From Mesorhizobium sp. INR15 (GTDB taxonomy: Bacteria > Pseudomonadota > Alphaproteobacteria > Rhizobiales > Rhizobiaceae), in the NCBI RefSeq assembly GCF_015500075.1, contig NZ_CP045499.1, positions 186,001 to 250,000 of the forward strand: DNA of 64,000 nucleotides, read 5' to 3'. A model generated the notes under the pieces. That model was not told the origin of the DNA. It saw only the letters and a list, made by a program, of their open reading frames with translations, and did not search any database. Below are positions 51,077 through 59,581 of the stretch, piece after piece. Made by a program: the position numbers and the translations under genes. How positions within the stretch are numbered: the first letter of the stretch is position 1; every line of letters begins with the position of its first letter.

Positions 51077-52201
51077 ATGAGCAGAATACAGCCTTCGAAC
51101 GGCGTTCTGACCAGCCTCGAAGCGGCGCTCGCCGAACTGCTCGACGGATTGGTCGCGGTCGCTCCCATATCAGTGCCACTTGAGCAGGCGCGCGGTCGCA
51201 TCGGCGCTGAGACGGCAGCGCTTGTTCATCCGCTGCCTGAGCGCAACAGGGCCGCCATCGATGGCTGGGCGCTGCGTTCGCTCGATATTGCCGGTGCCTC
51301 GCCCTATTCGCCAGTTCCTTTGATGAACGCCCCGGCGTGGGTCGAGGCCGGTGAAGCGCTTGCCGATGGCTGCGACTGCGTCTTGAAAGCCGATCTGGTC
51401 GAGTTGATAGGCCCAATCGCACAAGCCTTTACGGATGCGATTCCCGGCGAGGGCATCCGTCGAGCCGGAGAGGATATTGCCGCCGGCCGACCTGTCGTCA
51501 TCGCCGGCCGCCAACTGTGCGCCGCTGATCTTCTGGCCGCTCGCGCCGCTGGGGCCAAGACGGTTGCCGTTCGTTCGCCAAATGTCCGCCTGATCGACGT
51601 GGCGGCGACCGATGGCAGTTCGCTGACGGCCGAGTTCATCACCGAACTGATGAAAGCCGCGGGCGCATGCGTTTCGGTCGAGATGGCCGCGCGCGACGCC
51701 CGATCCATCACCGAGACACTGAGCGTCCACCAATGCGACATGGTCGTCACCGTCGGCGGTACCGGCTTCGGTCGTTTCGATGCCACCGCCGAGGCCTTGT
51801 CGTTACGCGGTGCATTGATCGCACACGGCATTGCCCTTCGACCAGGCTGCACCGCGGCAATCGGAAAACTGGGAGCCGTTGCGATCATAGCGCTGCCCGG
51901 CGCGCCCGATCAGGCCTTCGCAGTCTATCACGCGCTGGTGCAGCCGATACTCGATCGTCTGACTGGCCTCACAGCTAGGCCCACCACCGCGCGGCCGCTG
52001 ACGCGCAAGATATCCTCGGCTGTCGGTATTGCCGAGATCGTGCTGGTCCGACAGGAGCAATCCGGCTGGCTGCCGATTGGCGTCGGCGACCTGTCGCTGG
52101 ACCATCTTCGTATGGCCGATGCCTGGCTTCTCATTGCGGGCGACAGCGAAGGCCATGCCGCGGGAATGCCGGTCGAAGCCTTTCTGCTGCGCATGAACTG
52201 A
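51077..52201 (+). CDS. MoeA-like protein, non-canonical
   Basis: A ~374-residue MoeA-family protein with both the MoeA N-domain and the MoCF-binding (MogA-like) domain. The key motifs are changed: the canonical S-A-M-D-G-Y-A is R-A-A-I-D-G-W-A (ERNRAAIDGWALRS), the GG-V-S loop is VTVGGTGFGRFDATAE, and the L-P-G-N-P-V motif is IALPGAPDQAF. It may therefore not insert metal in the ordinary way, or may do so for another oxyanion. Located between tupA and the MoeA-PBP fusion, probably in the same operon. Confidence 0.87.
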   Translation: MSRIQPSNGVLTSLEAALAELLDGLVAVAPISVPLEQARGRIGAETAALVHPLPERNRAAIDGWALRSLDIAGASPYSPVPLMNAPAWVEAGEALADGCDCVLKADLVELIGPIAQAFTDAIPGEGIRRAGEDIAAGRPVVIAGRQLCAADLLAARAAGAKTVAVRSPNVRLIDVAATDGSSLTAEFITELMKAAGACVSVEMAARDARSITETLSVHQCDMVVTVGGTGFGRFDATAEALSLRGALIAHGIALRPGCTAAIGKLGAVAIIALPGAPDQAFAVYHALVQPILDRLTGLTARPTTARPLTRKISSAVGIAEIVLVRQEQSGWLPIGVGDLSLDHLRMADAWLLIAGDSEGHAAGMPVEAFLLRMN

Positions 52202-52216
52202 GATAGGTTCGCCAGC

Positions 52217-54175
52217 ATGACCAGATCTCTTGAGACACAAGCTTCGCGCCCGAACCAAGGGGTTGGTCAAGATCAGTTCCTGACCATCTTGTCGCGCGAG
52301 GAAGCGATGGCCCGATTTGAAGCGGCGCTGTTTCCGCGCGACCTGCTCCAGGAAGAGTGCATGCTGGCCGACGCGCTAGGCCTGGCGCTCGCACGCGATA
52401 TCGTGGCGCCTGTCGACGCGCCGCCGTTCGACCGGTCAAATGTCGATGGCTTTGCCGTGCGATCCGCGGACGTCGCGCCCGCGTCGGAAGCAGTCATCGT
52501 GCGCCTATCGTTGAATAAGGAAATCATCGCCTGCGGCGTGGCACCCGCGGAGAGCGTGGAGGTTGGTACCGCAACCTCAATCGCGACCGGTGGGCCGCTG
52601 CCGCGCGGCGCGGATGCTGTCGTGATGGTTGAACATACCCAGCCTGCGGGAGATGAGGCCATCGAGATTCGGCGCAGTGCTTCGCCTGGCCAATTCGTGT
52701 CTTACGCCGGATCGGACATCGCTTGCGGCGAGGTCTTGCTACGCACGGGGACACAGGTCGGCTCGCGGGAAATCGGCATGCTGGCCACTTGCGGCATTTC
52801 GCGCGTCACTGTTGCACACAAGCTTCGCGTTGCGGTCCTGTCGACCGGTGACGAACTCGTCCAGCCCGGCGAGCCTTTGCGCCCCGCCTCCGTCTACGAC
52901 GCCAACGGCGCGGTCATCAGTGCGGCAATCGCGGAAAACGGTGGGGAACCCCTGTTTTTCGGCGCGATTGCGGACGACGAAGCTCGGCTCGAAAGGGCCA
53001 TGCGTGATGCGCTTGAAGCTTCCGATATGCTGATCTTGTCTGGCGGCACTTCGAAAGGGGCTGGCGATCTCAGCCATCGCATCATCTCCCGCCTCGGTAA
53101 GCCGGGTATCATTGCGCATGGCGTAGCGCTGAAACCAGGCAAGCCGCTTTGCCTTGCAGTCTGCGACAACAAGCCCGTCGTTATCCTGCCAGGCTTCCCG
53201 ACGTCGGCGATGTTTACCTTTCACGACATGATCGTCCCGGTGCTGCGTCGCATGGCCGGCCTGCCACCGAGAGCCGAGACGCAGGTGACGGCCAAAATTC
53301 CGCTGCGCATCAGTTCAGAGCTCGGTCGCACCGAATTCGTCATGGTTTCACTTGTCGAGGGGGAAAATGGCCTGGTCGCCTATCCGACGGGCAAAGGCTC
53401 AGGCGCGGTCACCTCATTTGCGCAGGCAGACGGGTTCGTGCGCATTGAAGCGCTGGCCGACCACATGCCTGCCGGCTCGTCGGTCGAGGTAACGTTATTT
53501 ACACCGCATGTGCGGGTGCCTGATCTCGTCATCATAGGCAGTCATTGTACCGGGCTCGACTCGGTGTTGGCGCCGCTCGCGCGCGGGGGGCTGTCCGCCC
53601 GATCGCTTGCCGTCGGAAGTCTTGGCGGACTGGCGGCGGCTCGGCGCGGCGAATGCGACCTGGCGCCGATCCATCTGCTCGACGAAAAGACCCAGACCTA
53701 CAACGCGACGTTTCTGAGCGAGGGGCTCGAACTCGTGCCCGGCTGGCGGCGCATGCAGGGCGTCATCTATCGGCCGGGCGATACGCGCTTCGAGGGCAAG
53801 TCCGTCGAAAATGCGCTTGCTGCGGCCCTTGCCGATCCGACCTGCCTGATGGTCAACCGCAATCAAGGTGCCGGGACCCGCATTCTGATCGACAATTTGC
53901 TCGGTCCTGCGCGCCCGGACGGTTACTGGAACCAGCCGCGCTCGCACAATGCCGTCGCGGCAGCGGTGGTGCAAAAGCGCGCCGATTGGGGCATCACTAT
54001 CGAGCCCGTCGCCCGCGCTGCTGGCCTCGGTTTCATTGCGCTGACCGAAGAGCACTATGATTTTGTATTGGTCTCGACGCGCAAGTCGCGGCCTGCCGTG
54101 CAGGCATTCCTGGCCGCGTTGCAGTCACCCGCAGGCCGCGTTGCGATCGAAGAGGCGGGTTTCCGCCCGGCCTGA
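52217..54175 (+). CDS. MoeA-like protein fused to PBP-like oxyanion-binding domain
   Basis: A 652-residue fusion. Residues ~30-430 are MoeA-like: PPFDRSNVDGFAVRSADVAP, AVLSTGDELVQPGEPLRP, ILSGGTSKGAGDLSHRI, VILPGFPTSAMFTFHD (LPG-F-P rather than the usual LPGNP). Residues ~440-650 are a COG1910 PBP-like domain (VIIGSHCTGLDSVLAPLARG, MVNRNQGAGTRILIDNLLGP, RADWGITIEPVARAAGLGF). It could bind tungstate or molybdate and feed it to the cofactor. It starts 15 bases after the previous gene, in the tup operon. Confidence 0.9.
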   Translation: MTRSLETQASRPNQGVGQDQFLTILSREEAMARFEAALFPRDLLQEECMLADALGLALARDIVAPVDAPPFDRSNVDGFAVRSADVAPASEAVIVRLSLNKEIIACGVAPAESVEVGTATSIATGGPLPRGADAVVMVEHTQPAGDEAIEIRRSASPGQFVSYAGSDIACGEVLLRTGTQVGSREIGMLATCGISRVTVAHKLRVAVLSTGDELVQPGEPLRPASVYDANGAVISAAIAENGGEPLFFGAIADDEARLERAMRDALEASDMLILSGGTSKGAGDLSHRIISRLGKPGIIAHGVALKPGKPLCLAVCDNKPVVILPGFPTSAMFTFHDMIVPVLRRMAGLPPRAETQVTAKIPLRISSELGRTEFVMVSLVEGENGLVAYPTGKGSGAVTSFAQADGFVRIEALADHMPAGSSVEVTLFTPHVRVPDLVIIGSHCTGLDSVLAPLARGGLSARSLAVGSLGGLAAARRGECDLAPIHLLDEKTQTYNATFLSEGLELVPGWRRMQGVIYRPGDTRFEGKSVENALAAALADPTCLMVNRNQGAGTRILIDNLLGPARPDGYWNQPRSHNAVAAAVVQKRADWGITIEPVARAAGLGFIALTEEHYDFVLVSTRKSRPAVQAFLAALQSPAGRVAIEEAGFRPA

Positions 54176-54177
54176 AT

Positions 54178-54345
54178 CAACCAGCGCCAGTCGCTCTGCC
54201 TCGGAAAGATTTTGGTGCGTATTGGCGTTGAAAAGGGATCGACCAGCTTTATTGGCCACGTCACGGTGGCGACCTGATAGCGCTCCAAAGATCGATCTTG
54301 CGCAGGTCCTCGTCGACCAGCGCGTGGGCAACACAAGAACATTCA
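54178..54345 (-). pseudogene. duplicated 3' end of mobA, decayed
   Basis: This 168-base stretch matches the 3' end of mobA (54419-54585) at about two thirds of positions, with small gaps and frame breaks. Pieces such as DEDLRKIDLW and NANTHQNLSEAERLAL follow the order of the mobA C-terminus. It lies on the same strand, just after the mobA stop. A tandem duplication or an acquired paralogue that has decayed. Confidence 0.65.
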
Positions 54346-54409
54346 ATGCACACTCACTGAACAAAACGAAGCTCGTTCACCCTCTGCCCCCATTGCGGAA
54401 TCGGTTGGC

Positions 54410-55039
54410 CTAATCGTCAACCAGATCCGCCAGCATCTCAGCTTCGGCTATATCCTCCGGCGTATTCGCATTGAAGAACGGGTCTAAGGGCTCAATCGGC
54501 CAAGACACTTTGGCGAGCCGATACCGTTCGGTCCAGCGGTCGATTTTCCGTACGTCTTCTTCGACGAGCGCATACCGCAGTTCATGGCGTAACGCGACAC
54601 TCCACAAACCGACCACAGGATGTGCCTGGTCGCCCGACACCGCTACCGCGAGTTGGGCGTTCTGCTCGACACGCGCACCCTGCAGCCGATGGACAAGGTC
54701 GCGCGGCAGAAACGGGCAATCCCCGGGAATGCTGATAATCCATTCTGCGTCGGCCCTGTTGGCGGCCACCCAGTCGAGTGCCGCAAGCACTCCCGCAAGA
54801 GGCCCGGGATATTCCGCCACTGTGTCGGGAATGACCGTCAATCCGAACGCGGCGAAGCGTTCGGGATCACCATTGGCGTTCAGGATCAGACTGTCGCACT
54901 GGGGTGCGAGCCGCTCGATCACGCGGCTGAGGATGGTGCGTCCGCCGATCTCACGCATCGGTTTGTCGCCGCCACCCAGGCGGCGCGCCAGACCGCCTGC
55001 GAGAACGACGCCGACAGTTGGGATGGTGTCACTCGTCAT
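54410..55039 (-). CDS. mobA: molybdenum cofactor guanylyltransferase MobA
   Basis: A 209-residue nucleotidyltransferase that adds GMP to molybdopterin to make the bis-MGD cofactor. The signature VGVVLAGGLARRLGGGDKPM is at residues 7-27, with VIPDTVAEYPGPLAGVLAAL and ISIPGDCPFLPRDLVHRL (the metal-binding D of PGDCPF). ATG 55039 lies 11 bases inside the end of fdhD, so the two are co-translated. Formate dehydrogenase needs bis-MGD, in line with the neighbours. Confidence 0.94.
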   Translation of the reverse strand: MTSDTIPTVGVVLAGGLARRLGGGDKPMREIGGRTILSRVIERLAPQCDSLILNANGDPERFAAFGLTVIPDTVAEYPGPLAGVLAALDWVAANRADAEWIISIPGDCPFLPRDLVHRLQGARVEQNAQLAVAVSGDQAHPVVGLWSVALRHELRYALVEEDVRKIDRWTERYRLAKVSWPIEPLDPFFNANTPEDIAEAEMLADLVDD

Positions 55040-55922
55040 TGTCGCCGCCCTTGCGCCTGTGCCGCGAGGGCTCTTCGTCAACCAGCTCAAGATCCTGGTC
55101 GAACACGATCCTCTTTTCGCCGGAAAGCGCGGTGAACCGTTTGCCCCGCGCCCGTCCGACCAAGGTCAAGCCGACCTCCCGTGCAAGCGCCACTCCCCAG
55201 GCGGTGAAACCGGACCGCGAGACGAGTATGGGGATGCCCATGCGCACCGTCTTGATGGTCATTTCGGAAGTGAGTCGACCAGTAGTGTAGAGGATCTTGT
55301 CTGCCGGATCGACGTCGTTGCGGTACATCCAGCCAGCGATCTTGTCGACCGCGTTATGACGGCCGACATCCTCCATGTAACAGATTGGGGTTCCTTCCCT
55401 GCAAAGCACGCAGCCGTGGATCGCGCCGGCCTCAAGGTAAAGCGAGGGCGTGGTGTTGATGCTACGGGTCATCTGATAGAGCCAGGAGGTCCGCAGTTCA
55501 GCTGCGGGCAGGTCAATTTCTTCGAGCGCTTCCATGAGATCGCCAAAGGCCGTGCCTTGCGCGCAGCCAGAGGTCAGCGTTCTCTTTTTCAGCTTCTGCT
55601 CGTAATTGGTGTTACGCTCGGTGCGCACGACAACGACCTGAAGGTCATCATCGTAGTCGACCTCCGTGACAACGTCGTCGGGCTTGAGCATGTTCTGGTT
55701 GAGCAGGTAGCCGAGAGCCAGATATTCGGGATAGTCGTTGATCGTCATCATGGTGACGATTTCCTGTGCATTGAGATAAAGCGTAAGCGCCCTCTCGGCA
55801 GGAACATTGATTTCGACAACCGCGCCAGTGTGATCGATGCCGCTCACCCTCTCGGTAAGGCGCGGCGCGGCCGGATCCGGCATAACGACAGCCAATTTGG
55901 GACTCACTTTGACAGGATGCAT
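55029..55922 (-). CDS. fdhD: formate dehydrogenase accessory sulfurtransferase FdhD
   Basis: A 297-residue FdhD protein, which carries sulfur from a cysteine desulfurase to the bis-MGD cofactor of formate dehydrogenase. Conserved parts: INDYPEYLALGYLLNQNMLK, SGCAQGTAF, GAIHGCVLCREGTPICYMED, VGRHNAVDKIAGWMYRND and TGRLTSEMTIKTVRMGIPIL. The start is taken as MHPVKVSP at 55922; the frame extends upstream to 55967. It overlaps mobA and faces away from moeA. Confidence 0.94.
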   Translation of the reverse strand: MHPVKVSPKLAVVMPDPAAPRLTERVSGIDHTGAVVEINVPAERALTLYLNAQEIVTMMTINDYPEYLALGYLLNQNMLKPDDVVTEVDYDDDLQVVVVRTERNTNYEQKLKKRTLTSGCAQGTAFGDLMEALEEIDLPAAELRTSWLYQMTRSINTTPSLYLEAGAIHGCVLCREGTPICYMEDVGRHNAVDKIAGWMYRNDVDPADKILYTTGRLTSEMTIKTVRMGIPILVSRSGFTAWGVALAREVGLTLVGRARGKRFTALSGEKRIVFDQDLELVDEEPSRHRRKGGDNDE

Positions 55923-56061
55923 TGTGTTCTCGCAATCATTGGCGAACGGGCTGCGTGCTGAGGTCAAACTGAAAATGCTCGCCCGCTGGTCTCTGATGAT
56001 ATAGGCCGACCCTCGGAATGCTGCTCAATTTTTTGCGCTGGTAGAACAGTACAGTTGTAAA

Positions 56062-57318
56062 ATGGCACAACTTTCGGACGATTGCTTCGCGTTTGGCGGC
56101 CCGCTGATGCCCGTCAACGACACGCTCGCGCTCCTCGCATCGCGCCTTGCTCCACTGAACGGGCAAGAAATCGTGCCGCTTGGCACAGCCGACGGGCGTA
56201 TTCTTGCGCGCGACCTGGTGGCGCCACTGCCGCTTCCGCCCTTCACCAATTCGGCAGTCGACGGCTATGCCATTCGTGGTGCCGATATCCCGGTCATGGC
56301 CGGCAAAACCTTTCCGGTTACCGACTATGTTCAGGCTGGCATGGCTGCACGTCAGGCCATTGAGCCCGGTCAAGCCATTCGCATCTTCACTGGCGCGCTG
56401 ATGCCGGACGGCGCCGACACAGTGTTCATGCAGGAGGACGTCGTTGTTGACAACGCGGGGGATGCGATCCTGCCGCCCGGTCTCAGGCAGGGTTCAAATG
56501 TGCGCCCCGCCGGTGAGGATATTCCCCTGGGAAAAAATGTGCTGAAGGCAGGTCACCGGCTTCGTCCCCAGGATGTTGCCTTGATTGCGGCATTGGGCAT
56601 GACCGAGGTCGAGGTGGCCAGGCGCGTAAAGGTGGCTATTTTCTCGACTGGAAATGAAATTGTTGCCCCTGGTTCGGCACGCGGAGAGGCCCAGCTTTTC
56701 GATTCCAACCGCTTCATGTTGTCGGCCATGGCTTCGCGTCTTGGCTGCCTCGTCACCGACCTTGGCATTCTCGGTGACGACCGCGCCGCAATCGCCGAGG
56801 TCCTGAAGGCGGCGGCCTCGACGCATGATCTCATCCTGACCTCGGGCGGCGTTTCCACAGGAGAGGCCGACCATGTCAAGGCGAGTGTCGAGAGCGTCGG
56901 CACGCTTGTCTTCTGGCGCGTGGCCATCAAGCCCGGCCGCCCCGTCGCAATGGGAGTTATCCAGGGCATACCGTTCATCGGCCTCCCGGGAAATCCGGTT
57001 GCAAGCTTCGTCACGTTCGCGCTGATCGCTCGGCCTGCCATCATGGCGCTGGCAGGATCACCATCGGTACCAGTGTTTCCGATCCCCGTGCGAGCAGCGT
57101 TTTCGTATCGAAAGAAGGCGGGCCGACGCGAATATGTCCGCGTCAATCTGCGCCATGGCAAAGCCGGCTTGCCTGAAGCGACCAAGTTCCCGCGAGAGGG
57201 TGCCGGCCTGCTTTCATCGCTTGTCGACACGGATGGCCTGGTCGAACTTCGCGAGGAAACCACCGAAATCAAGGTCGGCGACACAGTGGAGTACATTTCC
57301 TATTCGAGCCTGATCTGA
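56062..57318 (+). CDS. moeA: molybdopterin molybdenumtransferase MoeA, canonical
   Basis: A 418-residue MoeA with all usual motifs: PPFTNSAVDGYAIRGADIP, IFTGALMPDGADTVFMQED, AIFSTGNEIVAPGS, LTSGGVSTGEADHVKAS and GLPGNPVASFVTF. It inserts molybdate (or tungstate) into adenylylated molybdopterin. It is divergent from fdhD and followed by tusA. This is the third MoeA homologue in 6 kb, and the only one with a fully standard active site. Confidence 0.93.
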   Translation: MAQLSDDCFAFGGPLMPVNDTLALLASRLAPLNGQEIVPLGTADGRILARDLVAPLPLPPFTNSAVDGYAIRGADIPVMAGKTFPVTDYVQAGMAARQAIEPGQAIRIFTGALMPDGADTVFMQEDVVVDNAGDAILPPGLRQGSNVRPAGEDIPLGKNVLKAGHRLRPQDVALIAALGMTEVEVARRVKVAIFSTGNEIVAPGSARGEAQLFDSNRFMLSAMASRLGCLVTDLGILGDDRAAIAEVLKAAASTHDLILTSGGVSTGEADHVKASVESVGTLVFWRVAIKPGRPVAMGVIQGIPFIGLPGNPVASFVTFALIARPAIMALAGSPSVPVFPIPVRAAFSYRKKAGRREYVRVNLRHGKAGLPEATKFPREGAGLLSSLVDTDGLVELREETTEIKVGDTVEYISYSSLI

Positions 57319-57435
57319 CACCAGGAATTCAGCGCATTGGCAAAGCACGCCGACCCTCATGGCAGCGGCTGTGCCCCATACCATGCGCCACCTTGGCCAA
57401 TTGACGGTAACTGTGGTCCTTGCCACGGTGCCGAG

Positions 57436-57690
57436 ATGAACACGATGAAGCTTGATCTGTCGGGCCTGAAATGCCCCTTGCCAGCGCTGAAGACGCGCAA
57501 GGCACTTACTTTCATCGAACAGGGCGACAGGCTGGAAGTACATTGCACCGATCCGCTGTCCGCCATCGACATTCCCAACCTTCTGAACGAAACGGGAGAT
57601 CGCCTCGAAAGCACTGATCGAGACGAGAATGGCAATGTCTTTCTGATCATAAAGACGAGCGCTCCGGTGGTCAAGCGTAAGCGCCCGTGA
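57436..57690 (+). CDS. tusA: TusA-family sulfurtransferase
   Basis: An 84-residue TusA protein. LDLSGLKCPLPALKTRKAL has the single catalytic Cys in the L-x-C-P-x-P motif and DRLEVHCTDPLSAIDIPNLL the second strand-helix. TusA hands persulfide sulfur on for tRNA and molybdenum cofactor synthesis, so here it may serve FdhD and formate dehydrogenase. The frame stays open upstream to a TTG at 57337, adding a 33-residue Cys/His-rich leader (CAPYHAP, CGPCHG) whose reality is uncertain. Confidence 0.87.
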   Translation: MNTMKLDLSGLKCPLPALKTRKALTFIEQGDRLEVHCTDPLSAIDIPNLLNETGDRLESTDRDENGNVFLIIKTSAPVVKRKRP

Positions 57691-57900
57691 ATGGCACGGC
57701 ACTTCCGGTTCTCTGGGTTGCCGGGGCAAGCCGAGATGATCAACCTGTTGCGCGATATTGAGACTGCGGACGCGACTTGCGGCGCGCTTTTCCAATCAAC
57801 TGTCGCATTTATTCTCGCATTGAACGGCCAGTACGCTAAGTTCAAACTAGGTAGCTGTGCCTGACAGCGGTCGCTGCCTGGGACGATTCGACGGAAGGGA

Positions 57901-59580
57901 ATGTGCATGACGATGCAATCTCGGCGCCCTCGCGATCGAGGACCTAAGGGGCGTGCTCTTGACGACACCGCACTCCGGGAGGTCCAAGATTTGCTTCTGG
58001 GCCGTGAGCGTCGCCGCGATCTCCTGATCGAATTTCTGCATCTGATCCAGGACAGGTACGGGTGTCTGTCGGCGCAGCACCTTCGGGCGCTGGCCGAGGA
58101 TATGCGTCTGTCCCAGGCCGAAATCTATGAAGTCGCCTCGTTCTACGATCATTTCGATATCGTGAAGGAGGGTGAGACTCCGCCAGCTCCGCTGACGATC
58201 CGGGTATGCGACTCGATCAGTTGCATGCTGGCTGGCGCGGAAGACCTTCTCGACGGTCTCAATGCGCAGGTCGATCCGACCGCTATCCGCGTCGTACGTG
58301 CGCCCTGCATGGGCCGTTGCGCTTCGGCTCCTGCCGCTCGGATCGGCGACCGCGAGGTCGACCATGCCACAGCCGAGCAACTATCGGAGATGGCTCGTCT
58401 CGGTGACACCAAAGTCGTGGTACCGGATTTCACGGGCTTAGAGGCCTATCGAGCGGCCGGCGGTTACCAACTTCTGCAGAAGGTGCGCGACGGAGAGCTT
58501 ACTACTGGGGCAATCATCGCTATCATGCAGGGCGCCAGCCTCAGGGGACTCGGCGGAGCCGGGTTCCCGGCGGGCAAGAAGTGGGAGTTCGTGCGTTCCT
58601 ACAAAGGCCCTCGCCTAATGTCGATCAATGGCGACGAGGGCGAGCCAGGCACGTTCAAGGATCGTGTCTACCTCGAACGCGATCCGCATCGCACGCTCGA
58701 AGGCGCGCTGATCGCAGCCCATGCGGTGGAAGCCGGGCGGATTTATTTCTACATGCGCGACGAGTATCCGGCGGTGCTTCAAATCCTGAAATCCGAAATC
58801 GCGGCGCTGGAACTCGCTGGTATCGCCGCGCCTGGCTTCATAGAACTTCGGCGCGGTGCGGGCGCCTATATCTGCGGCGAGGAAAGCGCGATGCTTGAGA
58901 GCATCGAGGGCAAGCGCGGCCTGCCGCGCCACCGCCCGCCCTATATCGCCGAGGTAGGCCTGTTCGGCCGCCCGACCCTCAACCACAATGTCGAGACTCT
59001 TTGGTGGATTCGCGACATCGTGGAAAAAGGTGCGGAATGGTTTGCTGGACTGGGCAAGCATGGTCACCCGGGGGCGCGCTCATGGTCCGTCTCGGGTCGA
59101 GTGAAAAACCCCGGTGTCAAACTGGCACCAGCTGGCATCACCGTGCGCGAACTGATCGAACACTATTGCGACGGCATGCAGGACGGCCATTCTTTCAAGG
59201 CTTATCTGCCAGGCGGAGCTTCGGGTGGTATCCTGCCAGCGTCGATGGGCGACATCCCCCTCGATTTCGGGGGAGAACTTGCCAAGCAGGGCGCATTTGT
59301 CGGCTCCCACGCCGTGGTTGTGTTCTCGGATCAAGATAGCGCCAAAGCCGCGACCGTGAACCTGCTCAAGTTCTTCAGGCATGAAAGCTGCGGCCAGTGC
59401 ACGCCATGCCGAGAGGGGACCGGGAAAATGGTTCAGCTCTTGGAGACGGACGGTCCTCTGGACGAAACCGGACTGCGCGACCTGGAGATGGTGATGCGCG
59501 ATTCCTCGATCTGCGGCCTAGGTCAGGCGGCGCCGAACCCGGTCGACCATTTGCTGAAGCATTTTCGCGAGGATATTTGA
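57901..59580 (+). CDS. fdh1B: formate dehydrogenase beta subunit (NuoE-NuoF fusion)
   Basis: A 559-residue NADH-reacting subunit. Residues ~30-160 are NuoE-like with a [2Fe-2S] site (C-x4-C in RVCDSISCMLAG, C-x3-C in APCMGRCASAP). Residues ~175-559 are NuoF-like: FMN/NADH part GLGGAGFPAGKKWEF and NGDEGEPGTFKDRVYLERD, Y-I-C-G-E-E-S in GAGAYICGEESAML, and the [4Fe-4S] ligands in HESCGQCTPCREG and SSICGLGQAAPN. It resembles Fdh1B of Methylobacterium, the tungsten enzyme. One base separates it from the catalytic subunit gene. Confidence 0.94.
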   Translation: MCMTMQSRRPRDRGPKGRALDDTALREVQDLLLGRERRRDLLIEFLHLIQDRYGCLSAQHLRALAEDMRLSQAEIYEVASFYDHFDIVKEGETPPAPLTIRVCDSISCMLAGAEDLLDGLNAQVDPTAIRVVRAPCMGRCASAPAARIGDREVDHATAEQLSEMARLGDTKVVVPDFTGLEAYRAAGGYQLLQKVRDGELTTGAIIAIMQGASLRGLGGAGFPAGKKWEFVRSYKGPRLMSINGDEGEPGTFKDRVYLERDPHRTLEGALIAAHAVEAGRIYFYMRDEYPAVLQILKSEIAALELAGIAAPGFIELRRGAGAYICGEESAMLESIEGKRGLPRHRPPYIAEVGLFGRPTLNHNVETLWWIRDIVEKGAEWFAGLGKHGHPGARSWSVSGRVKNPGVKLAPAGITVRELIEHYCDGMQDGHSFKAYLPGGASGGILPASMGDIPLDFGGELAKQGAFVGSHAVVVFSDQDSAKAATVNLLKFFRHESCGQCTPCREGTGKMVQLLETDGPLDETGLRDLEMVMRDSSICGLGQAAPNPVDHLLKHFREDI

Positions 59581-59581
59581 A

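Noticed and set aside
54471..55961. A 496-codon plus-strand frame across mobA and fdhD
   Set aside because: Antisense to two well conserved genes and without any domain.
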